A DNA stretch of 17,104 nt from Rhizobacter sp. (GTDB lineage: Bacteria; Pseudomonadota; Gammaproteobacteria; Burkholderiales; Burkholderiaceae_C): the NCBI GenBank assembly GCA_025360945.1, contig JANYBE010000059.1, forward strand, positions 1 through 17,104, in the 5' to 3' direction. Below the pieces are notes generated by a model. It was not told the origin of the DNA. It was given only the letters and a program-made list of their open reading frames with translations, and searched no databases. Positions 1 to 4,868 of the stretch are shown here, in pieces. Position numbers and translations under genes: made by a program. Numbering within the stretch: position 1 is the stretch's first letter; each line of letters starts with the position of its first letter.

Positions 1-1
1 C

Positions 2-58
2 TCGGTGATGATGATTCACCTGCAGGTGCGCTCGACGCCTGTGGTCAAGCCGGCCTAG
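2..58 (+). CDS. C-terminal end of an unidentified protein (partial)
   Basis: An open frame runs in from the window edge and ends at TAG 56-58, giving 18 codons. The peptide begins SVMMIHLQVR and ends VVKPA. Nearly all codons end in G or C, like the proven genes in this window, which is why I treat it as coding. It is too short to name a family. It converges on eda, whose stop lies 32 bp away, so it is not part of the edd-eda operon. Genes next to edd-eda elsewhere include hexR, zwf, pgl and sugar transporters, but nothing visible here picks one of them. Confidence 0.4.
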   Translation, partial: SVMMIHLQVRSTPVVKPA

Positions 59-80
59 AGGGGCCTAGAGGGGCCTAGAG
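51..80. repeat. three tandem copies of a 10-bp unit between convergent genes
   Basis: The unit GGGCCTAGAG occurs three times head to tail, with one mismatch at the first base of copy 1. A fourth, degraded copy (CGCCTGGAGA) follows at 81-90. Copy 1 contains the TAG stop of the upstream + gene, and the array fills the gap to the eda stop at 91-93. Each unit carries a CTAG. It probably arose by slippage at a gene end. I see no strong hairpin or T-run that would make it a classical terminator. Confidence 0.8.
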
Positions 81-90
81 CGCCTGGAGA

Positions 91-714
91 TCACGCGTGC
101 AACTCGCTCGCCTCTTTGGCGAGCGCCGTGATGCGCGCCCAGTTCTTCGCGGCCACCGCGTCGGCTGGCGTGAGCCACGAGCCGCCGCAGACCTTGACGT
201 TCGGCAACGCCAGAAAGTCGGGTGCGGTTGCGAGCGAGATGCCGCCGGTCGGGCAGAACACGACATCGGTGAACGGCCCGGCCAGCGCCTTCAGCATGGC
301 GATGCCGCCGGCCTGCATGGCCGGGAAGAACTTCAGGAAGAAGTAGCCATCGGCATTCGCCTGCATCACCTCGCTGCCGGTCGCGGTGCCGGGCAGCAGC
401 GGCAGGCCGATCTCGGTGCAGGCATGGCCGATCGCGCTCGTGTAGCCGGGGCTGACCGCGAAGCTGCAACCGACATCCTTCGCTGCTTGCGCATCGGCGC
501 GGCTGCGCACCGTGCCGGCACCGAGAATAGCCTCGGGCACATCGCGCGCGATGGCCTGCATGCATTGCAGCGCGATCGGGGTGCGCAGCGTCACTTCGAG
601 CACGCGCACGCCACCGGCGACAAGGGCGCGTGCCATCGGCACGGCGTCTTCGAGGCGATTGATGACGATGACCGGGATCACCGGGCCATGGGCAACGAGA
701 TCGAGCGTGTTCAT
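91..714 (-). CDS. eda: KDPG aldolase (2-dehydro-3-deoxy-phosphogluconate aldolase)
   Basis: This 207-residue class I aldolase splits 2-keto-3-deoxy-6-phosphogluconate into pyruvate and glyceraldehyde 3-phosphate, the last Entner-Doudoroff step. It is cytosolic and normally trimeric. The family signatures are in order: RVLEVTLRT around residues 37-45 with the catalytic Glu40, GAGTV at 65-69, SPG at 88-90, KFFPA at 128-132 with the Schiff-base Lys128, the phosphate-binding CPTGGIS motif, and GGSW near the C-terminus. Length matches the family (about 200-215). The ATG at 712-714 is preceded by AAAGGAA with a 7-nt gap, a good ribosome-binding site. The start lies 16 bp downstream of the edd stop, so the two genes are almost certainly cotranscribed. 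No key residue is missing. Confidence 0.97.
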   Translation of the reverse strand: MNTLDLVAHGPVIPVIVINRLEDAVPMARALVAGGVRVLEVTLRTPIALQCMQAIARDVPEAILGAGTVRSRADAQAAKDVGCSFAVSPGYTSAIGHACTEIGLPLLPGTATGSEVMQANADGYFFLKFFPAMQAGGIAMLKALAGPFTDVVFCPTGGISLATAPDFLALPNVKVCGGSWLTPADAVAAKNWARITALAKEASELHA

Positions 715-730
715 GTTTTGGTTCCTTTAA

Positions 731-2545
731 TCAAAGCCAGGAGCAGGCGCCCTGCTCCGCGCTGAGCACATTACGGCGCATGCCGGCGAAGAGTTCGCGG
801 CCTAGGCCGTGGCCGTTGATCTCGGCCTGGGCGTCGGGCAGCTGAGCTTGCTCGCGTGCGGCCCAAGTAATGTCGTCGACCAATGCAGCGAGCGTGCCAG
901 CAACCGCGTCGAGGCGCAGCAGATCGCCGTCGCGCACCTTGCCGAGCGGGCCGCCGTGCGCGACCTCCGGGCTGACGTGGATCGCGGCCGGAATCTTGCC
1001 CGAGGCGCCGCTCATGCGCCCGTCCGTGACGAGCGCGACCTTGAAGCCACGGCCCTGCAGTACACCCAGCGGCGGCGTAAGCTTATGCAGCTCCGGCATG
1101 CCGCAGGCGGCTGGGCCCTGAAAGCGCACGACGGCGATGAAGTCACGCTCCAGGGAGCCGGCCTTGAACGCGGCGAGCAGTTGCTCCTGCGTGTCGAAGA
1201 CGATCGCCGGCGCCTCGACTATGTGGCGATCCTCCGGCACCGCCGAGACCTTGATCACCGAGCGTCCGAGGTTGCCCGTGAGCAGCTTCAGGCCACCCTC
1301 CTCGCTGAACGGCGCGGCCGCCGTACGCACCACCGAGTCGTCGATGGTCGTGGTCGGCAGATCGCGCCATTGAAGCCGCGCGCCGCTGCGCTCGGGCACC
1401 TTGCCGAACTCGCGCAGGCCGCCGGGTACGACGGTGCTCACGTCGGCGTGCATCGCGCCGCAGTCGAGCAGCTCGCGGATCACGAAGCCCGGCCCGCCTG
1501 CGGCCTGGAACTGGTTCACGTCGGCCAGCCCGTTCGGGTAGACGCGCGCCAGCAGCGGCGTGCTCTTTGACAGGTCGGCGAAGTCGGTCCAGTCGATGAG
1601 GATGCCGGCGGCGCGCGCCACCGCAACCCAGTGGATCAGGTGATTTGTCGAGCCGCCGGTGGCGAGCAGCGCAACCATGGCGTTGAGGATCACGCGCTCG
1701 TCCACGAGACGGCCGATCGGCGTGAAGTTCGCGCCCTTGGTGATGCCCAGCAGCGTGCGCACCGCATCGCGCGTCAGCGCTTCGCGCAGCTCCGCATGCG
1801 GGTGGATGAACGCGGCGCCCGGCACGTGCAGGCCCATCGCCTCGAGCAGCATCTGGTTGCTGTTGGCGGTGCCGTAGAACGTGCAGGTGCCGGCGCCGTG
1901 GTAGGCGGCCGACTCGGCTTCGAGCAGCTTCTCGCGCCCCACGTTGCCCTGCGCGAACTGTTCCCGCACCTTGGACTTGGCGGTGTTGTCGAGGCCGGTG
2001 CTCATCGGTCCTGCGGGCACAAACACGCACGGCAGATGGCCAAAGTGCAGCGCGCCGATCAGCAGCCCCGGCACGATCTTGTCGCACACGCCGAGCAGCA
2101 GCGCGGCGTCGAAGACATCGTGGGTCAGTGCGATCGCAGTGGCAAAGGCAATCGCGTCGCGCGAGAACAGGCTCAGCTCCATGCCCGGTAGGCCTTGCGT
2201 GACCCCGTCGCACATTGCCGGCACGCCGCCCGCCACCTGCACCGTGACTCCGAGCTTGCGCGCCTCGTCGCGAATGAGCGCTGGGAAACTCTCGTAAGGC
2301 TGGTGCGCCGAGAGCATGTCGTTGTACGCGGTGACGATGCCGATGTGCGGCGCGCGCTCGGCGACGATGCGCAGCTTGTCGCTGCTTGGCATCGCCGCGA
2401 ACGCATGCGCCACATTGGCGCAGCCCATGCGATCGGAGCCGCGCGGGCGATTGATCGCGGCCTCGACGCGCGCGAGGTACGCGCGGCGCGTCGCCGCACT
2501 GCGTTCGCGGATGCGTTGGGTGACTTCGACGACAGCTTGTTTCAT
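731..2545 (-). CDS. edd: 6-phosphogluconate dehydratase
   Basis: This 604-residue IlvD/Edd-family dehydratase converts 6-phosphogluconate to 2-keto-3-deoxy-6-phosphogluconate and carries an Fe-S cluster. Cysteines in the expected cluster motifs are visible (numbering from my start): MCDG (Cys112), GVCDKIVPG (Cys154) and GTCTFYGTANSNQ (Cys221). The second IlvD/Edd signature, ALVTDGRMSGAS, lies near 504-515. Length equals that of the E. coli enzyme (about 603). The frame also allows a TTG start two codons upstream at 2551. I chose the ATG at 2543-2545 because GCGAGG sits 6 nt before it, whereas the same GAGG abuts the TTG directly. It is the first gene of the edd-eda operon, with a sigma70-like promoter and operator candidate just upstream. 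Confidence 0.97.
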   Translation of the reverse strand: MKQAVVEVTQRIRERSAATRRAYLARVEAAINRPRGSDRMGCANVAHAFAAMPSSDKLRIVAERAPHIGIVTAYNDMLSAHQPYESFPALIRDEARKLGVTVQVAGGVPAMCDGVTQGLPGMELSLFSRDAIAFATAIALTHDVFDAALLLGVCDKIVPGLLIGALHFGHLPCVFVPAGPMSTGLDNTAKSKVREQFAQGNVGREKLLEAESAAYHGAGTCTFYGTANSNQMLLEAMGLHVPGAAFIHPHAELREALTRDAVRTLLGITKGANFTPIGRLVDERVILNAMVALLATGGSTNHLIHWVAVARAAGILIDWTDFADLSKSTPLLARVYPNGLADVNQFQAAGGPGFVIRELLDCGAMHADVSTVVPGGLREFGKVPERSGARLQWRDLPTTTIDDSVVRTAAAPFSEEGGLKLLTGNLGRSVIKVSAVPEDRHIVEAPAIVFDTQEQLLAAFKAGSLERDFIAVVRFQGPAACGMPELHKLTPPLGVLQGRGFKVALVTDGRMSGASGKIPAAIHVSPEVAHGGPLGKVRDGDLLRLDAVAGTLAALVDDITWAAREQAQLPDAQAEINGHGLGRELFAGMRRNVLSAEQGACSWL

Positions 2546-2574
2546 GGCCAACCTCGCCTGTAACTCTAAGACAG

Positions 2575-2603
2575 ATTATCGCGTAACCTAGTTACATCGT
2601 CAA
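2575..2603 (-). promoter_or_regulatory. sigma70-type promoter of edd-eda
   Basis: On the minus strand TTGACG (2603 to 2598) and GATAAT (2580 to 2575) are separated by exactly 17 bp. Each hexamer matches the consensus at 5 of 6 positions. Initiation would fall near 2568, giving a leader of about 23 nt that contains the edd ribosome-binding site. This is the best promoter-like sequence I found in the window. It lies in the 178-bp gap between edd and the divergent chaC. For chaC I found no comparably good promoter. Confidence 0.75.
2583..2595. promoter_or_regulatory. palindromic operator candidate in the edd promoter spacer (HexR-like)
   Basis: GTAAC-CTA-GTTAC is a perfect 5+5 inverted repeat with a 3-bp centre. 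It sits centrally in the 17-bp spacer (2581-2597) between the -35 and -10 boxes, where a bound protein would block RNA polymerase. Another TGTAAC half-site occurs at 2559-2564, in the leader. The arms resemble the TGTAAn...nTTACA pattern known for HexR, an RpiR-family repressor of Entner-Doudoroff genes that responds to KDPG. The palindrome and its position are seen; the identity of the regulator is inferred, and no hexR gene is in the window. Confidence 0.6.
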
Positions 2604-2723
2604 AACAATCGCACGCGCGGCACGTACCGGCTACCCGGCGCGTCGAAGCAAGCGCCCAAGTGCCGTTGTGTCGATCACGCATCACGCGCTGCCATGCGCC
2701 AGTTTTCATTTTAGAGTGCGGGG

Positions 2724-3362
2724 ATGAGCGCGACGTATTCCGCACTGCACCTGCGCGACCCACAACCGATGCTCGCGCACGCCCGCAAGGCCTGGGGCGG
2801 CCACCACGATCTCTGGGTGTTCGGCTACGCCTCGCTGATCTGGCGCCCCGAATTCCACGCCGACGAGCAGCGCCCGGCCGTCGTGCACGGCTGGCACCGC
2901 GCGCTCGAGATGCGCTCGCGCGTCAACCGCGGCACACCCGAATGCCCCGGCCTGGTGTTCGCTCTCGTGCCTGGCGGCTCATGCCGCGGCATGGCTTACC
3001 GAATCGACCGGCGCCGCGCCGGCGCCGAACTCGAGCGACTTTGGGCACGCGAGATGCCCACCGGGGTCTACGATCCGAAGTGGCTCGGCTGCCGCACGTC
3101 GCAGGGCACGGTGCAGGCGCTGGCATTCACGCTGAGCCGGCGCAGCCCGGCCCACACCGGGCGCATGCCGGATGCGCAGATGCTCGACGTGCTGCGCCGC
3201 TCGGTTGGCCGCTACGGCAGCACCCTTGACTATCTGCTTGAAACCGCGAACTCGCTGCGCGGTTGCGGCATTCGCGACCGCGCTATCGAGCGCCTCGTCG
3301 CGCTGGTTCGGCAACACCGCATCGAGTGTCCTACCAACGTGTATCCGGCGATGCCTGGCTGA
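2724..3362 (+). CDS. chaC: ChaC-like glutathione-specific gamma-glutamylcyclotransferase
   Basis: This 212-residue protein belongs to the ChaC family, which cleaves glutathione to 5-oxoproline and Cys-Gly in the cytosol. The N-terminal signature VFGYASLIWRPEF (residues 32-44) is the family's substrate-binding loop, usually YGSL and often YASL in bacteria. The expected catalytic glutamate is Glu110 in WAREMPTGVY. Further typical blocks are the arginine-rich strand around 59-70 and the C-terminal NSLRGCGIRD segment. The ATG at 2724 has only a weak purine-rich upstream stretch. It is transcribed divergently from edd and overlaps the next gene tail to tail by 32 bp. The function is confidently assigned by family; the symbol is by homology only. 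Confidence 0.9.
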   Translation: MSATYSALHLRDPQPMLAHARKAWGGHHDLWVFGYASLIWRPEFHADEQRPAVVHGWHRALEMRSRVNRGTPECPGLVFALVPGGSCRGMAYRIDRRRAGAELERLWAREMPTGVYDPKWLGCRTSQGTVQALAFTLSRRSPAHTGRMPDAQMLDVLRRSVGRYGSTLDYLLETANSLRGCGIRDRAIERLVALVRQHRIECPTNVYPAMPG

Positions 3363-3957
3363 CGCCGGTCCCGCGCACGCCGTCGAGGTCGGCCACCGTG
3401 TCGACATCGACCAGCACGCCGGGGTCGTCCACATTCAACGCGAACGCCGGATAGCGCGCGATCACGCGGCGCGCGCCTTCATCGCCGGTGAGTGCGGCGA
3501 GCTCGGAATAAAGTTCGCCCGAAAAGCCCACCGGATGGCCGCGCCGGCCTTTGTACTGCGCGTAGACGACCGCGTGCGAAGTCAGCTCGCGCGCGACGCG
3601 TTGCAGCGTGGCGGGCTGCACCCGCGGCATGTCGCCGGGCAGGATCAGCCAGCCGCCCGCGTCCGGGCGCGCACTTACACCGGCCGCGATCGAGTAGCCC
3701 ATGCCCAGCACCGGCTGCCCCGCGCTACCGACTTCGGGCACCAGCACCACATCGCGTGCAGCGACGCTGCGTCGCGCCACATCGGCAAGCGCCTCGGTCG
3801 TGACGACGACGACCGGCAGCTGGCTCGCGATCGCCTGGCGCAAGGTGGTGCCGAGCACACTGAGGCTGCCCAGGCTCTGTGCGAGCTTGTGGTCGGCTCC
3901 GAGGAAGCGCGAGCCTTTGCCCGCTGCCAGCACGATCACCGCAGGCCGCGAATTCAT
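3331..3957 (-). CDS. MobA/MocA-like NTP transferase (probable molybdenum cofactor nucleotidyltransferase)
   Basis: A 208-residue single-domain nucleotidyltransferase. It begins with the nucleotide-binding loop LAAGKGSRF (residues 10-18), followed by GMGYSIAAGV (85-94), LPGDMP (106-111) with the presumed metal-binding Asp109, GHPVGF (140-145) and VDVDTVADL (183-191). This order fits the MocA group, which transfers CMP (or GMP) from CTP/GTP to molybdopterin for xanthine-dehydrogenase or aldehyde-oxidase type enzymes. No such enzyme is nearby, so the acceptor is uncertain. The ATG at 3955-3957 is preceded by AAGGAG four bases away. Its last 32 bp overlap the end of chaC on the other strand. A related sugar-phosphate or other small-molecule nucleotidyltransferase cannot be excluded. 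Confidence 0.85.
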   Translation of the reverse strand: MNSRPAVIVLAAGKGSRFLGADHKLAQSLGSLSVLGTTLRQAIASQLPVVVVTTEALADVARRSVAARDVVLVPEVGSAGQPVLGMGYSIAAGVSARPDAGGWLILPGDMPRVQPATLQRVARELTSHAVVYAQYKGRRGHPVGFSGELYSELAALTGDEGARRVIARYPAFALNVDDPGVLVDVDTVADLDGVRGTGVSQASPDTRW

Positions 3958-4103
3958 TCTTCTCCTTCGTTTGTCGGTAGGTCCCGGTGCGTCACCGCAC
4001 TGGTGTCAAGAATGGAATCTGCAACCGGTTTGAGATAGTGGTGGCTTTACCTAAGGCCTTCCCCTACACAAGCCGGTGCGGCACAAGGTCGCACGCGCCT
4101 TCT

Positions 4104-4109
4104 TATACT
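4104..4109 (+). promoter_or_regulatory. possible -10 box very close to the pdxH start
   Basis: TATACT ends 7 bases before the pdxH ATG (4117). No Shine-Dalgarno sequence separates them and no clear -35 box lies 16-18 bp upstream. If used, transcription would begin at or next to the ATG, giving a leaderless or nearly leaderless mRNA. The rest of the 159-bp divergent gap (3958-4116) shows an isolated TTGACA on the minus strand at 4004-4009 without a -10 partner, and nothing else I can interpret. Confidence 0.3.
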
Positions 4110-4116
4110 CATTTGC

Positions 4117-4767
4117 ATGGACAAGATCGCCCAACTTCGCAAATCCTACGAGCGCGCCGAGCTCGAGGAATCGGCCTCGCTGGCCGACCCAACGGCGCAA
4201 TTCGAGCTGTGGTTGTCGCAGGCGCTCGAAGGCGAGCTGCCCGAACCGAACGCGATGACCCTGGCAACCGTCGGTGCCGACGGCCGCCCTTCGACCCGCA
4301 TCGTGCTGATCAAGGGCGTGGATGCGCACGGCATCGTCTGGTACACGAACTACGAGAGCCGCAAAGGCCACGAGCTCGCCGGTCAGCGGTTTGCGGCATT
4401 GCAGTTCCATTGGGTCGAGCTCGAGCGCGTGGTGCGCGTCGAGGGCGCGGTCGAGAAGGTCAGCGCGGCCGAATCGGACGCCTACTTCGCCTCGCGGCCG
4501 CTCGACTCGCGCATCGGCGCCTGGGCTTCGCCGCAAAGCCAGGTGATCGCGTCGCGCGCGGTGCTGGTTGCAAACGTCGCTAAATACGCTGCGCAGTTCT
4601 TGCCTTCGATGCTCACGAGCGGGCCGCCCCGGCCGCCGCACTGGGGCGGCTACCGGCTCGTGCCGGATCGCTGGGAGTTCTGGCAGGGGCGCAAATCGCG
4701 CCTTCACGACAGGCTGCGCTATCGGCGCGACGGCCCCGCCTGGGTGCGCGAACGGCTCGCACCCTGA
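4117..4767 (+). CDS. pdxH: pyridoxamine/pyridoxine 5'-phosphate oxidase
   Basis: A 216-residue FMN-dependent oxidase that makes pyridoxal 5'-phosphate from pyridoxamine or pyridoxine 5'-phosphate, the last step of de novo and salvage vitamin B6 synthesis. Visible signatures are the N-terminal helix around LRKSYERAEL, the FMN-binding RIVLIKG (61-67), WYTNYESRKG (75-84) and the Q/F/W strand near 97-99. The diagnostic C-terminal block WEFWQGRKSRLHDRLRY (186-202) is followed by a terminal RLAP. Length is typical (about 210-220). The start ATG lacks an evident Shine-Dalgarno sequence, but the N-terminus aligns with the family and no better start exists. It is monocistronic, converging on the hybrid kinase. 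Confidence 0.97.
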   Translation: MDKIAQLRKSYERAELEESASLADPTAQFELWLSQALEGELPEPNAMTLATVGADGRPSTRIVLIKGVDAHGIVWYTNYESRKGHELAGQRFAALQFHWVELERVVRVEGAVEKVSAAESDAYFASRPLDSRIGAWASPQSQVIASRAVLVANVAKYAAQFLPSMLTSGPPRPPHWGGYRLVPDRWEFWQGRKSRLHDRLRYRRDGPAWVRERLAP

Positions 4768-4818
4768 GCTCGGGGCGCAACGAAGCACCTGCGCAGTTGT
4801 GCAGCGAAGGCCTGGGCG

Positions 4819-4868
4819 TGAGCCGCCTACTCTGCGCCATTGCATGGGCGCTTCGATTCGGCGGCTCA
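4819..4868. terminator. nested inverted repeat between convergent pdxH and the hybrid kinase
   Basis: A perfect 9-bp inverted repeat, TGAGCCGCC (4819-4827) and GGCGGCTCA (4860-4868), encloses a second 5-bp pair, GCGCC (4834-4838) and GGCGC (4847-4851). The right outer arm includes the TGA stop of the kinase gene. There is no T-run on either side, so it is not a canonical intrinsic terminator. Its place in a 98-bp convergent gap makes a transcript-end role, possibly for both strands, the likeliest reading. Confidence 0.45.

Noticed and set aside
2546..2551. TTG start for edd two codons upstream of the ATG
   Set aside because: The GAGG ribosome-binding sequence directly abuts the TTG but is well spaced from the ATG at 2545.
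4004..4009. Perfect TTGACA on the minus strand upstream of the MobA-like gene
   Set aside because: No -10-like hexamer occurs 16-19 bp downstream, so I do not call a promoter.
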